DNA of 64,000 bases, from contig NZ_KB899678.1 in assembly GCF_000378385.1 (NCBI RefSeq), positions 41,187 to 105,186 on the forward strand, in the 5' to 3' direction. Positions 44,184 through 53,804 of this stretch are shown here, one piece after another. Origin of the DNA: Paenibacillus daejeonensis DSM 15491 (GTDB lineage: Bacteria; Bacillota; Bacilli; Paenibacillales; Paenibacillaceae). Numbering within the stretch: the stretch's first letter is position 1; each line of letters starts with the position of its first letter. Below the pieces are notes generated by a model. The model was given only the letters and a program-made list of their open reading frames with translations, did not search any database and was not told the DNA's origin. The translations under genes were made by a program, and so were the position numbers.

Positions 44184-44232
44184 ATACTCATAAGTATGTA
44201 TAGATTGTATCATATCGCTAGACCTTGAACAA
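44184..44232 (-). promoter_or_regulatory. Promoter and TetR operator of the double-HTH regulator gene
   Basis: On the minus strand: -35-like TTGTTC (44227-44232), 17-bp spacer, -10 TACAAT (44204-44209). The operator ATACTCATAAGTAT (44184-44197) lies just downstream, over the start of transcription, as expected for autorepression. Confidence 0.7.
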
Positions 44233-44251
44233 CGATTTCGAAAATCAAAGA

Positions 44252-44278
44252 AACACAGTAGCATGCAGCCACTGTGTT
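44252..44278 (-). terminator. Terminator-like hairpin after cardiolipin synthase
   Basis: Perfect arms AACACAGT (44252-44259) and ACTGTGTT (44271-44278), with a T-rich stretch on the minus strand. It lies 11 bases after the cls stop. Confidence 0.65.
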
Positions 44279-44288
44279 AGCATTCCTA

Positions 44289-45734
44289 TTATAAAATCGG
44301 CGACAACAGCCTTGCAACCGCCTGTTTGAACTTGGCGACCATCGTACGCTTGCTGTAGAGCTCCTTGGTCAGTTCCATGCAGACTTCACTGTCTTGCAGG
44401 AACAGCTCGTATAGCTCCTTGGCAATGTCGGCGTCATAGACGAGCGCGTTTACTTCAAAGTTCAAGCGGAAGCTGCGTGGATCAATATTCATGGTGCCAA
44501 CCGAGGCAACCTCTTCATCGACGACGATGGTTTTGGCGTGCATGAAGCCTTTTTCGTATTGCAGGATCTTGACTCCATACGGCAGCAGCTCTCCAACATG
44601 GGAGAGGGTCGCCGAATAGACAAACGGATGATCTGGCTTGTTCGGAATCATAATCCGGACATCTACCCCCGACAGGGCCGCCATTTTACAGGCATCCATG
44701 AAGCTGACGTCAGGAATAAAGTAAGGGGTCTGAATGAAGATGCTGCGCTTCGCCTTCAGAATCATCTTTAAATACATGTACTTCAGATGTTCGGTTTGGG
44801 AGTTCGGACCGCTCGATATAATCTGAATGGCACTATGACCGGGATGATGATCCGGACCGAACGAGAAATGATCTTCGATATTGTTGCGCTCATAATTGGT
44901 AGCTTTGCTCCAGTCCATGATGAAACGACCCTGGATCAGAGCGACCGCCCCGCCTGTAATCCGAAAATGTGTGTCCCGCCAATACCCCATGCGCTCGTTA
45001 AGTCCCAAGTACTCGTCCCCAACATTAAATCCGCCCACATAGCCTACTTTGCCATCTATGATGCACAGTTTACGGTGATTGCGGTTGTTGATCCGAAGGT
45101 TGATAAGCCGAAACCAGGATGGGAAAAAAGCCGCCACTTCTCCCCCATGCTTAATCAATTCGCTGAAAAAGGAAGGCGACATGCGTCTCGAGCCGACCTC
45201 ATCATAGAGTACGCGGACTTTTACGCCTTCCTTGGCTTTCTCGGTTAAGAGATCGCGCAGCTGCTTGCCCAGATTGTCGGGCTTAATAATGTAATATTCA
45301 ATATTGATTTCGTCCGTCGCTTTGCGGATATCCGCAAACAACGCATCAAACTTCTCCTGGCCGTCATGATAAATCTTTACTTCATTATTTGTCGTCACCA
45401 ACGCGTTTGACGATTTCAAATTCATTTTTACTAGATTGGAATACGTTTGAAGCAGACCGTCATGCTTATGTACGTCTTGAAATTGCTTGTCCGCCGTGTC
45501 CTGGAAAAAAGCAAGCTCCTCGGAGGTGAGCTGGAAGAAGTTTTTTTGCTTCAACTGGCGTCCCAAGAAAATGTAAACCAAGAATCCCACTACCGGGATA
45601 AAAAATAAAACCATCAACCAGGCCCACGTTGAGCCGATATCGCGGCGTTCGATGAAAACCACGATACCGGCGAAGATAATGTTGACGATCGTTGCGATCG
45701 ATAGGATTAGTGTCGTGATATTCCCGATCTCCAA
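44289..45734 (-). CDS. cls: Cardiolipin synthase
   Basis: A 481-residue membrane enzyme that condenses two phosphatidylglycerols into cardiolipin and glycerol. Two N-terminal transmembrane helices (about 8-28 and 38-58) are followed by two phospholipase-D domains, each with an HKD motif: HRKLCIIDGKVGYVGG and HAKTIVVDEEVASVG. TTG start, with GAGGGGGA about 6 bases upstream. The length fits Bacillus ClsA. The gene is monocistronic; downstream lies a terminator-like hairpin. Confidence 0.93.
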   Translation of the reverse strand: MEIGNITTLILSIATIVNIIFAGIVVFIERRDIGSTWAWLMVLFFIPVVGFLVYIFLGRQLKQKNFFQLTSEELAFFQDTADKQFQDVHKHDGLLQTYSNLVKMNLKSSNALVTTNNEVKIYHDGQEKFDALFADIRKATDEINIEYYIIKPDNLGKQLRDLLTEKAKEGVKVRVLYDEVGSRRMSPSFFSELIKHGGEVAAFFPSWFRLINLRINNRNHRKLCIIDGKVGYVGGFNVGDEYLGLNERMGYWRDTHFRITGGAVALIQGRFIMDWSKATNYERNNIEDHFSFGPDHHPGHSAIQIISSGPNSQTEHLKYMYLKMILKAKRSIFIQTPYFIPDVSFMDACKMAALSGVDVRIMIPNKPDHPFVYSATLSHVGELLPYGVKILQYEKGFMHAKTIVVDEEVASVGTMNIDPRSFRLNFEVNALVYDADIAKELYELFLQDSEVCMELTKELYSKRTMVAKFKQAVARLLSPIL

Positions 45735-45796
45735 GACGTTCCCCCTCTTTATATGATGTCGCCCTTCATCTTAGCATCCCTCAAGGGCTTATTCAA

Positions 45797-45895
45797 TCAA
45801 AATGTAGCGTAGCCACTCAGCTTGGCTGGATTCTGCAACAACGCCAAGAAGATCGCAATCCCCTTGGTTCTCAAGGAATTGAGATCTTCTTTCAT
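45797..45895 (-). CDS. Possible 32-residue small protein after ilvD
   Basis: A short frame, ATG to TGA, beginning MKEDLNSLRTKGIAIFLALL and ending KLSGYATF. A TAAGGAC site lies about 5 bases before the ATG and the ilvD stop is about 20 bases upstream, so it would be the last gene of the GntR-ilvD operon. It has an amphipathic or hydrophobic middle. Neither length nor sequence allows a family call; it could also be chance. Confidence 0.35.
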   Translation of the reverse strand: MKEDLNSLRTKGIAIFLALLQNPAKLSGYATF

Positions 45896-45914
45896 TGTGT
45901 CCTTATTGCCTTCC

Positions 45915-47603
45915 TTAGAACAGGTCAGTTACTGCACCTTTTGAGGCAGAGGATACAAGTTTTGCATATTTGGCTAGTACACCTGACTTTACTCTGAGCG
46001 GGGGTTGAACCCAAGCTTGTGCCCGGGCAGCTAACTCCTCCTCTGACACTTGGAACATCATCTGCTGGGTTTCACTATCGATCGTAATGATGTCCCCATT
46101 CTTCAACAAGGCAATGGGTCCGCCCACTTGCGCTTCAGGTGAGATATGACCAACTACAAATCCATGCGACCCGCCTGAGAATCTACCATCGGTGAGCAGG
46201 GCAACCTCGCCGTTAAGACCTTTGCCAACAATGAGCGCGGTTACCGATAGCATCTCCGGCATGCCCGGTCCTCCCTTTGGTCCGCAATAGCGAATAACCA
46301 AGACATCGCCTTTCTGGATCTCATCCTGCAATATGGCTTTCGTAGCCGCTTCCTCGCTGTCGTAAACCTTGGCTGGTCCGGCAAAGCGTAGCTTCTTCAT
46401 CCCTGACATCTTGGCTACTGCGCCTTCCGGGGCAAGGTTACCTCTGAGCACCACCAGGGGGCCATCAGGCTTGAGCGGCTTATCCATTGGACGGATGATC
46501 TCTTGATCGGGCTGGAGTGCTTCAGCTTCCGCAAGATTCTCTGCCAAGGTCTTGCCTGTTACAGTCATGCAGTCACCATGGAGCAGCCCTTCTGCCAGCA
46601 AGGCTTTCATGACGCCTGGAACGCCGCCAATATCATTCAAATCCTGCATGACATGACGGCCGCTTGGCTTCAGATCTGCCAGATGAGGAACACGAAGCCG
46701 GATTCGTTCGAAATCCTCCAAGGTGAGGTCCACGTCAACCGAATGCGCAATCGCAAGCAGATGCAAGAATGCATTGGTGGAGCCTCCCAAGGCCATCACG
46801 ACCGTAATGGCATTCTCAAATGCTTCTTTGGTCATGATGTCTCTGGGGTAAATGCCTTGTTCTAGCAGCGAGATGACTTGTTTGCCAGCGGCCTCACATT
46901 CGATTGACTTATTCGGAGAGATGGCAGGCGTCGATGAGGATCCGGGAAGGCTCATGCCCATCGCTTCAGCTGCAGAAGCCATCGTATTGGCCGTATACAT
47001 GCCTCCACACGAGCCCGGACCCGGACACACGCTGCATTCTACCTTATGGAGCTGTTCTGCTGTTATTTTTCCTTCATGATATTGTCCGACCGCTTCAAAT
47101 GCCGTTACGATATCTACCTTCTTGCCATCGAGGTTGCCGGGTTGAATCGTTCCGCCATATACGTATACGGAAGGGATATTCAGTCGTCCGATCGCCATCA
47201 GACATGCCGGCGTATTCTTGTCACAGCCACCAACGGCCACAAGACCGTCAAAGCGTTCGGCACCAGAAACAATCTCAATGGAATCAGCGATAGCCTCTCT
47301 GCTGGGCAATGAGAACAGCATGCCTTCGTGCCCCATAGATATGCCATCTGAGACCGTTATCGTATTAAACATCAGCGGAGCGCCGCCATGGTCACGCGCT
47401 CCTTTTTTGGCATGAACGGCTAAATCATTGATATGCATATTGCATGGGGTTACCTCACTCCAGGTGCTGGCTATGCCGATCATCGGCTTTTTAAAATCCT
47501 CATCTGTGAATCCAACCGCCCGTAGCATTGCACGATTAGGAACCCGGTTGGCCCCCTCACTAATCACCTTACTGCGTATCCGAAGATCCTTGTTGTCTTT
47601 CAT
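45915..47603 (-). CDS. ilvD: Dihydroxy-acid dehydratase
   Basis: A 562-residue Fe-S dehydratase that converts 2,3-dihydroxy acids to 2-keto acids in valine, isoleucine and leucine synthesis. Cluster ligands are Cys54, Cys127 ([10 protein letters not shown]) and Cys199 (CPGPGSCGG), and the C-terminal part has the [10 protein letters not shown] motif. Length and motifs are those of true IlvD. It overlaps the stop of an upstream GntR regulator by one base (TGATG) and is not near other ilv genes. The operon arrangement suggests separate, GntR-dependent control and leaves open a sugar-acid dehydratase role. Confidence 0.92.
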   Translation of the reverse strand: MKDNKDLRIRSKVISEGANRVPNRAMLRAVGFTDEDFKKPMIGIASTWSEVTPCNMHINDLAVHAKKGARDHGGAPLMFNTITVSDGISMGHEGMLFSLPSREAIADSIEIVSGAERFDGLVAVGGCDKNTPACLMAIGRLNIPSVYVYGGTIQPGNLDGKKVDIVTAFEAVGQYHEGKITAEQLHKVECSVCPGPGSCGGMYTANTMASAAEAMGMSLPGSSSTPAISPNKSIECEAAGKQVISLLEQGIYPRDIMTKEAFENAITVVMALGGSTNAFLHLLAIAHSVDVDLTLEDFERIRLRVPHLADLKPSGRHVMQDLNDIGGVPGVMKALLAEGLLHGDCMTVTGKTLAENLAEAEALQPDQEIIRPMDKPLKPDGPLVVLRGNLAPEGAVAKMSGMKKLRFAGPAKVYDSEEAATKAILQDEIQKGDVLVIRYCGPKGGPGMPEMLSVTALIVGKGLNGEVALLTDGRFSGGSHGFVVGHISPEAQVGGPIALLKNGDIITIDSETQQMMFQVSEEELAARAQAWVQPPLRVKSGVLAKYAKLVSSASKGAVTDLF

Positions 47604-48289
47604 CAGCTCTCACTCCTATTTGTCTGAAGTATTTTCTGTAGCTCTTGCATGGGCCGTATAATATTCTGTCTCATCATCGCCTGGGCGCGTTCAGGATCGT
47701 TATGCTCGAAAGCGGTAATGATGGCTTCATGTTCAATGATGGAAGCTTGAGCCTCGGTCATCGGTTGTTTAAGAAACACGTATTTAAATCGGCGGATATG
47801 AATCTGCAGAGAAGCGCAAAAGGAAGCAACATAAGGATTATCTGACAGCTCGACTATCAGGTTGTGAAACTGCTCATCCGCCTCCATCGCCTGATAGGCT
47901 TGACCACTCTGAATGGCTTGTGCGAATGCCAGATTTATGGCCCGTAGCTGTTCCATTTGCTCGGCAGTAATGATTTTTGCCGTTTCATCAGCAGCAAGAG
48001 CTTGAAGAACGGCCATCGTGGAATACATTTTGAAGATGTCATCTTTTTCAATTTCTTTCACTTTGGTTTCTTTCCCCGGGTGCGTGGATACGAGCCCTTG
48101 CATTTCCAACAGCTGAAAGGCTTCACGAATCGGGGTTCGACTTACTCCAAGTGATTCTGCTAATTCAGAGTCAATCAGTTTTTCTCCGGGTTGCAAGGTG
48201 CCATCAATGATCCAGCGTTGAATCTGAGAGAAGGCTCGTTCTTTGGCTGTCATCCTCACTGGGGAGACGAAGTTTTTGGGCACGGGCAT
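47603..48289 (-). CDS. GntR-family regulator (FadR subfamily)
   Basis: A 228-residue regulator. The winged helix (about 15-80) reads [40 protein letters not shown], and the all-helical FCD-type ligand domain (about 95-220) includes a His-bearing [18 protein letters not shown]. FadR-type proteins often bind metabolites such as sugar acids or amino-acid precursors. It is translationally coupled to ilvD. A near-perfect dyad TATGCAATA-TATCGCATA lies 32 bases upstream of its start. Confidence 0.88.
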   Translation of the reverse strand: MPVPKNFVSPVRMTAKERAFSQIQRWIIDGTLQPGEKLIDSELAESLGVSRTPIREAFQLLEMQGLVSTHPGKETKVKEIEKDDIFKMYSTMAVLQALAADETAKIITAEQMEQLRAINLAFAQAIQSGQAYQAMEADEQFHNLIVELSDNPYVASFCASLQIHIRRFKYVFLKQPMTEAQASIIEHEAIITAFEHNDPERAQAMMRQNIIRPMQELQKILQTNRSES

Positions 48290-48320
48290 AGTTAACGTTC
48301 CTCATTTCTATCTATTCATA

Positions 48321-48338
48321 TATGCAATATATCGCATA
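48321..48338 (-). promoter_or_regulatory. GntR operator-like dyad
   Basis: TATGCAATATATCGCATA: the 9-base arms match at 8 of 9 positions. Such TATGC-N8-GCATA dyads suit dimeric GntR-family regulators. It lies immediately upstream of the GntR-ilvD operon. Confidence 0.6.
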
Positions 48339-48470
48339 CCCATACAAATATCAAGTTTTAAGCTACCTTAACAATTTGTTATGTAAGTTATGGAATCATC
48401 ATGTCCAGCTTTACCCCCTGCTTCTATACTAGAGATATCAGAGGCTGAACTAGAGAAAGGAAGCAGAAAC

Positions 48471-49430
48471 ATGAACAGATCAACACCTCCCTCAACCCGC
48501 AAGCCATCTTCGCCAACAGGACTCAGGCAGCGCCGACGTGGCAATTGGCGACGAACGATTGCCCTGGACGGCATGGTGCTGCCGGCTCTAATTCTTACGA
48601 TTATCTTTGCTTATATCCCCATGGTTGGCATCGTCATCGCCTTTCAAGACTTCAAGCCATGGTTGGGCTTTGGCCAGTCGAACTGGGTTGGCCTGGATCA
48701 CTTCCAATATTTGTTCAGCACACCGGAGAACCTGCAGGTCGTGTGGAATACACTCATCATTGCCAGTATGAAGCTGGTCGGCGGCTTGATTGCCCCGCTC
48801 GTGTTTGCTCTTCTGCTGAATGAAATACGTTTATCCGCCTTCAAACGATCCGTGCAGACGCTGGTCTATCTCCCCCACTTTCTATCCTGGGTCATCTTGG
48901 GCGGCATCTTGTTGGACATGCTCTCGATGAAAGGTCTCGTGAATCAGGTATTGGTGGCGTTGTTCAATATTGACCCGATCTTCTTCCTGGGGGATGGCAA
49001 TTGGTTCCGGTTCGTTGTCGTCGTCAGCGATATCTGGAAAGAGTTCGGATTCGGTGCCATCATCTTCCTCGCTTCCCTGGCTGGAATCAACCCCGCCCTG
49101 TATGAAGCTGCCGAGGTGGATGGCGCAGGTCGGTGGCAGCAGACCTTGGCGATTACGATTCCATCGCTGATTCCGATCATGATCGTTGTCGGCACCCTGT
49201 CTCTCGGCAATATTCTGAATGCCGGTTTCGACCAAATCTTCAATCTGTACAACGGTCTGGTCTACGATAAGGGCGACATCATCGACACATTCGTCTATCG
49301 CGTTGGACTAGTTGACGGGCAGTTTGGATTCTCGGCTGCGGTCGGATTATTCAAGTCCGTTGTCGGATTCGTGTTGATCGTAGCTGCTTACCGGATGGCT
49401 TACAAGTTTGCTAATTACCGTATTTTCTAA
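48471..49430 (+). CDS. ABC sugar permease, LplB type (second cluster)
   Basis: A 319-residue permease with a basic cytosolic tail (residues 1-28) and six helices, including the EAA loop NPALYEAAEVDGAGRWQQTLAITIPSLIP, ending AYKFANYRIF as in LplB-type proteins. First gene of a three-gene operon, 18 bases before the second permease. The ATG at 48471 is preceded by AAAGGAA at 8 bases. The order permease-permease-binding protein is the reverse of the first cluster. Confidence 0.92.
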   Translation: MNRSTPPSTRKPSSPTGLRQRRRGNWRRTIALDGMVLPALILTIIFAYIPMVGIVIAFQDFKPWLGFGQSNWVGLDHFQYLFSTPENLQVVWNTLIIASMKLVGGLIAPLVFALLLNEIRLSAFKRSVQTLVYLPHFLSWVILGGILLDMLSMKGLVNQVLVALFNIDPIFFLGDGNWFRFVVVVSDIWKEFGFGAIIFLASLAGINPALYEAAEVDGAGRWQQTLAITIPSLIPIMIVVGTLSLGNILNAGFDQIFNLYNGLVYDKGDIIDTFVYRVGLVDGQFGFSAAVGLFKSVVGFVLIVAAYRMAYKFANYRIF

Positions 49431-49448
49431 AAAGAAGGGGCTTGCCGT

Positions 49449-50327
49449 ATGTATTATAAAACAAAGCCGTATCGCATATTTTCCATTTTCAACTATACGT
49501 TTCTTGCTGTACTGTCCATCTTGTGTATTATTCCGCTAATTCATATCCTGGCGATTTCCTTCAGTGGAAAAGCACCCGCCAATGCCAATCTGGTCGGCCT
49601 GCTTCCCGTCGATTTCAATCTGGAGGCCTACGCTAAGACGCTGGATAACGAAAATTTCCTGAAATCGCTCTGGGTGGCGGTACAACGGACGACGTTGGGA
49701 ACGTTAATCAGTATGGTAGTCGTTGTTCTGGCTGCTTATCCACTCTCCAAAGAGAACAGTGCCTTTAGACGCCGCAACTTCTACACCTGGTTTTTCGTGT
49801 TCACGATGCTGTTCAATGGCGGTCTGATTCCGTTCTATATTCTGATCCAGAATCTGAATATGATGAACACGCTGTGGGTGCTCATTCTGCCTTCTGCCGT
49901 CAACGTATGGAATATGATTCTGATGCTCAACTTCTTCCGGAGAGTGCCGCGTGAGCTGGAAGAAGCCGCGACAATTGATGGAGCCGGACATGTTCGGACG
50001 TTAATCAGTGTGTATCTCCCAGTTTCTTTGCCAGCGATAGCTACTCTATCCTTATTCGCCATGGTTTTCCATTGGAATTCCTGGTTCGATGGGTTAATCT
50101 TCATGACAGATCACAAAAACTATCCGCTCGCGACGTTCCTGCAAACCGTCATTGTACAACAGGATTTCTCCAAAGTCTCAGCTCGTCCCGAGGATCTGGA
50201 GAATATCTCCCAGCGGACGGTCAAGGCAGCGCAAATCTTTATTGGTATGGCCCCTATCCTATTCGTGTATCCGCTTCTGCAACGGTTCTTTGTCAAAGGG
50301 ATCGTCATCGGCGCGGTCAAGGAATAA
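49449..50327 (+). CDS. ABC sugar permease, LplC type (second cluster)
   Basis: A 292-residue permease with six transmembrane helices. The EAA loop PRELEEAATIDGAGHVRTLISVYLPVSLPA and the C-terminal GIVIGAVKE identify the LplC/YtcP type. It pairs with the LplB permease 18 bases upstream. AAGGGG precedes the ATG. Confidence 0.92.
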   Translation: MYYKTKPYRIFSIFNYTFLAVLSILCIIPLIHILAISFSGKAPANANLVGLLPVDFNLEAYAKTLDNENFLKSLWVAVQRTTLGTLISMVVVVLAAYPLSKENSAFRRRNFYTWFFVFTMLFNGGLIPFYILIQNLNMMNTLWVLILPSAVNVWNMILMLNFFRRVPRELEEAATIDGAGHVRTLISVYLPVSLPAIATLSLFAMVFHWNSWFDGLIFMTDHKNYPLATFLQTVIVQQDFSKVSARPEDLENISQRTVKAAQIFIGMAPILFVYPLLQRFFVKGIVIGAVKE

Positions 50328-50435
50328 GGTTTCCGTACGAATAAGGAGGTGATGCCAAGCGATTCTCGGGAATGAAATGCCACACGTTTTATCATCATCC
50401 ATAGAGTGACTATTAATTTTAGGGGGTACCACCAC

Positions 50436-52133
50436 ATGAGCAATAAATTAAAAAAACCTTTAGCGGTTCTTATGGCCTCAACGATGCTGGCAGGTGCGCT
50501 GTCCGCATGTGCAAGCAGCGACAATAACACCAATGACACAGGTAGTGCGAATGAAGGAGACGGCTTCTACTCCGCGCCATTTGAAGACGGGAAATATACC
50601 GAGCCGGTGACGATCTCGACGGTCTTTCCAATCACCAGCTCGATCAAGTTCAAAAACGGTGAAAACATCGAAGATAATGTTCACACCCGCTGGGCCAAAG
50701 AGCGCTTCAACATCGATATTAAGTACCTCTGGACCGTCAGCGAGCAGAACAACGCCTATGAAACGAAATTGCGGTTGATGCTGACCTCGGGTCAAAAAAT
50801 GCCGGATATCATTGCTTTCCGTGGCGCGCGCTCCCTAACCAGTGATCTCATTGAATCGGGCCAATTCGCTGATGCTGGTGAACTATTCGACAAATATGCA
50901 TCCGATACGTACAAAGCAGCGATGGCGGAAGACCCTTCCGTATGGAACCCGTATATTCGTGACGGCAAGCGAATGGCGATTCCGATTCTCGAGAATGCCT
51001 ACAATAATGATCCGGTCATGTATATCCGTGAGGATTGGCTGCAAAAGGTAGGTCTGGAAGCACCGACTACGCTCGACGAGCTGGAGACGGTCATGGACGC
51101 TTTTGTCAATCAGGACCCCGACGGCAACGGGCAAGATGATACTATTGCACTCTCGATTGGTTTCAAGAACGATCTGAACACATGGATGTCCGATGCAGGT
51201 TGGATCTTCGGGATGTTCGGCGCCATGCCGAACCAGTGGAATCTGACGGATGAGGGTAAACTCCAGTGGGGTACGATTCAACCGGAAATTAAGGAAGGTC
51301 TGGCGCGCATGAAGGACTGGATGGCCAAAGGTTACATCGACAAAGAAGCCGGTCTGCATGATGAGCCGAAGGCTGCGGAGGCGTTCACAGCTGGCAAGTC
51401 GGGCATCATTGTTGGACCTTACTGGATGACCGGCTGGCCGCTCCCTGATGTCAAGCAAAACGTACCTGGTGCAGAGTACAAGGCTTATCCGCTTCCAGCA
51501 GGTCCGGACGGTAAAGTCGGTAGACACGGCACGCCAACCAGTACAGGAGCGATCCTCATTAATAAAGATATGAAGAACAAGGATGCTTTCTTCGTCTACC
51601 AGAATTACTTGTATGAGAATTGGGCCAATCCTTCAGCAGACAGCGAATTTGAGTATGGATTCGCCGAAGGCTATGACTATGACTTTGGACCAAATGGCGA
51701 GATTTACCGGGAGCAAGACAGTGACAAGATTCCAGGCGGCTGGATTGATGCCATTCGTTATACGCTTGGATTTGACGGTGCCATTATTCCTTCCCTGCGA
51801 CTGAACACGCTGGCAGAGCTGGCGGATGGCAAGGAGCCGGAGACGCTGTACGAAGAAACTCTGGCGCAATCGATTCCGGAGCAGATTCGGGCAGCCAAGA
51901 TTGTTATCGATCAGAAGGATACGACCATGATGACCATGTTCTCTGGTGCACCTACCAAGACCATGCTCTCCAAAGGCGACATGCTGGACAAGCTGGAGAA
52001 GGAAGTCATCAACAAAATCATTTACGGCAGCACGCCGCTCGATGACTTTGATTCGTTCGTAGAACGTTACCTCTCCTCTGGAGGCGAGGACATTACGAAG
52101 GAAGTCAATGAATGGTATGACAGCGTAAAATAA
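50436..52133 (+). CDS. Extracellular sugar-binding lipoprotein (second cluster)
   Basis: A 565-residue solute-binding lipoprotein. A signal peptide ends in ALSAC, followed by an Asn/Asp-rich linker (NNTNDTGSANEGDG). The first lobe has IAFRGARSLTSDLIESG and the hinge region MYIREDWLQKVGLEAPTTLDEL, a pattern shared with LplA-type proteins. Last gene of the operon, 108 bases after the LplC gene. The ATG follows AGGGGGT by 8 bases. The divergence from the first cluster's binding protein suggests a different sugar. A perfect terminator follows. Confidence 0.92.
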   Translation: MSNKLKKPLAVLMASTMLAGALSACASSDNNTNDTGSANEGDGFYSAPFEDGKYTEPVTISTVFPITSSIKFKNGENIEDNVHTRWAKERFNIDIKYLWTVSEQNNAYETKLRLMLTSGQKMPDIIAFRGARSLTSDLIESGQFADAGELFDKYASDTYKAAMAEDPSVWNPYIRDGKRMAIPILENAYNNDPVMYIREDWLQKVGLEAPTTLDELETVMDAFVNQDPDGNGQDDTIALSIGFKNDLNTWMSDAGWIFGMFGAMPNQWNLTDEGKLQWGTIQPEIKEGLARMKDWMAKGYIDKEAGLHDEPKAAEAFTAGKSGIIVGPYWMTGWPLPDVKQNVPGAEYKAYPLPAGPDGKVGRHGTPTSTGAILINKDMKNKDAFFVYQNYLYENWANPSADSEFEYGFAEGYDYDFGPNGEIYREQDSDKIPGGWIDAIRYTLGFDGAIIPSLRLNTLAELADGKEPETLYEETLAQSIPEQIRAAKIVIDQKDTTMMTMFSGAPTKTMLSKGDMLDKLEKEVINKIIYGSTPLDDFDSFVERYLSSGGEDITKEVNEWYDSVK

Positions 52134-52144
52134 TGGTCTTATTG

Positions 52145-52185
52145 AAACAGGCGAAGCCAGTTAGATGGCTTCGCCTGTTTTTTTA
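52145..52185 (+). terminator. Rho-independent terminator after the second ABC operon
   Basis: Perfect 15-base arms AAACAGGCGAAGCCA (52145-52159) and TGGCTTCGCCTGTTT (52166-52180), then TTTTA. It probably serves both convergent operons. Confidence 0.92.
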
Positions 52186-52193
52186 CATAAGAT

Positions 52194-53804
52194 TCAGCTA
52201 TGATCCCTATACTCCTGGGGTGTCTTGCCGAATTGATCGCGGAACACTTTAATGAAGTATTGGGAGTTGGAGTATCCTACCTTCTCGGCTATAGCGTAAA
52301 TCTTATCCTGGCTATGCTTGAGTAGATACGTCGCTTGCTCCATTCTCACCCGCAGAATATATTCACTGATGCTGATCCCCTTCAACTGCTTGAACAGCTT
52401 GGACACATACACGGGATGCAGCTGGACATGATCGGCAATCGACTGCAGGCTGATTGAGCTGAGCCGCTCGCTGACAAAGGCTTCGATCGTGTGCAGTAAG
52501 GCATCATGTTGACTGACCGACCTGGTCTCCAGCTTATCCCGCAGCGTATTGGCGATTCCCCTCGCCCATTGAAGCAATTGGGTCAGGGAGCGGAAGAGCG
52601 TTCGGTGCGTCAACTCATCTCCTACCAGCTCCGTCAGCAGCACACGGTTCGTATGGGCTACATAATGGAAGGCAGACATCAGAACGCTCTGAATTTCATC
52701 CAGATGCTCGACTGTCGGGCCATGAAGTGCGTCGTACTCTGAAGCCAATCGCTTCAAGCGTTCGTCGAACTCATCCCATCGCCCGGCTTCCAGCAGTTGG
52801 TTGAACATAGGAGGCTCGTACAGCGAGCTTAACGATTGAAAGCGCACCTTCTTTGGAAGCTCCGCCAAGGACAGAAAGTACCCGCTCCCCTCCCCTACCT
52901 GACTTCGAAGTGCAGATACTGCACTTCCATGCATCGGAACGAGATCCTGGCGGAATATTCCGGGTTCGGTCAGGACGGCACTGATTCCACCCTTCAAATA
53001 TTCATTCACATTGGCATGCAGTTGCCGCGATCGCTCACTTAGCTCTGCTGTCATGCAGGGTGTGGAAACCTCCGGTTGCATCAGGCTCGGCCACAGTACG
53101 AATACAAGGTAGCCGTGGGACGCCTTGGCGTGCCATACCTCGAACCGATCACCGAACAGCTCGGTAGCAATGTTGGTTACCGCGTATTCGAATAGCGTCA
53201 GGCTGTGCTCGCCATAGCGATTAAACCGCTCCTCCAGCCGCACGAGTAACAGGGAGATCCTGTCACCCTCATGAATCTGCAGTTTGTATTCCGTTAACTT
53301 CTCCTGAAGCTGATCATTGGTATATGGACGTCTCTCCAGCAGCTCGTTCAGCAATTTATCCTTGAGCGCCGGGAGATGCTCGTGGAAGCTATGGAGTGCT
53401 TGCCGATAGGAATCCGCCTGCTCCCGCTTCTCGATCAGGCTGACCGTCGTTTTTTCCAGACAAGCCGCCAGTTTCTTATGGTCAAGTGGTTTAATCAGGT
53501 ATTCTACGACTCCTTGCTGGATGGCTTCCTTGGCATACTCAAACTCGGCGAACCCAGTCAACAGAATACAAGCCAGATCCGGTTGGAGCTGCTTGATTCG
53601 TGCAATCAACTCCAGGCCGTTCATGACGGGCATGGCGATATCCGTTATGACGAGATCGATAGGGTGCCGCTCCACCATCTCCAGAGCTTGCAAGCCGGAG
53701 TAGGCTTTGTAGATCTTTTCGATCCCATAACGCTGCCACGGAAAGGCAATCTCCAAGTCGTCAATGACATAAGCTTCATCGTCCACTAGCAATAGATTAA
53801 GCAT
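52194..53804 (-). CDS. YesN-type response regulator with AraC domain (second cluster)
   Basis: A 536-residue regulator. The receiver domain (1-120) has acidic VDDE and the phospho-Asp in VITDIAMPVMNGLEL. The C-terminal AraC double HTH (about 430-530) has HPVYVSKLFKQLKGISISEYIL and SNSQYFIKVFRDQFGKTPQEY. The ATG at 53804 follows AGGAGG by about 6 bases and overlaps the kinase stop by 8 nt, so the pair is coupled. It is convergent with the second ABC operon, its likely target. Confidence 0.92.
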   Translation of the reverse strand: MLNLLLVDDEAYVIDDLEIAFPWQRYGIEKIYKAYSGLQALEMVERHPIDLVITDIAMPVMNGLELIARIKQLQPDLACILLTGFAEFEYAKEAIQQGVVEYLIKPLDHKKLAACLEKTTVSLIEKREQADSYRQALHSFHEHLPALKDKLLNELLERRPYTNDQLQEKLTEYKLQIHEGDRISLLLVRLEERFNRYGEHSLTLFEYAVTNIATELFGDRFEVWHAKASHGYLVFVLWPSLMQPEVSTPCMTAELSERSRQLHANVNEYLKGGISAVLTEPGIFRQDLVPMHGSAVSALRSQVGEGSGYFLSLAELPKKVRFQSLSSLYEPPMFNQLLEAGRWDEFDERLKRLASEYDALHGPTVEHLDEIQSVLMSAFHYVAHTNRVLLTELVGDELTHRTLFRSLTQLLQWARGIANTLRDKLETRSVSQHDALLHTIEAFVSERLSSISLQSIADHVQLHPVYVSKLFKQLKGISISEYILRVRMEQATYLLKHSQDKIYAIAEKVGYSNSQYFIKVFRDQFGKTPQEYRDHS

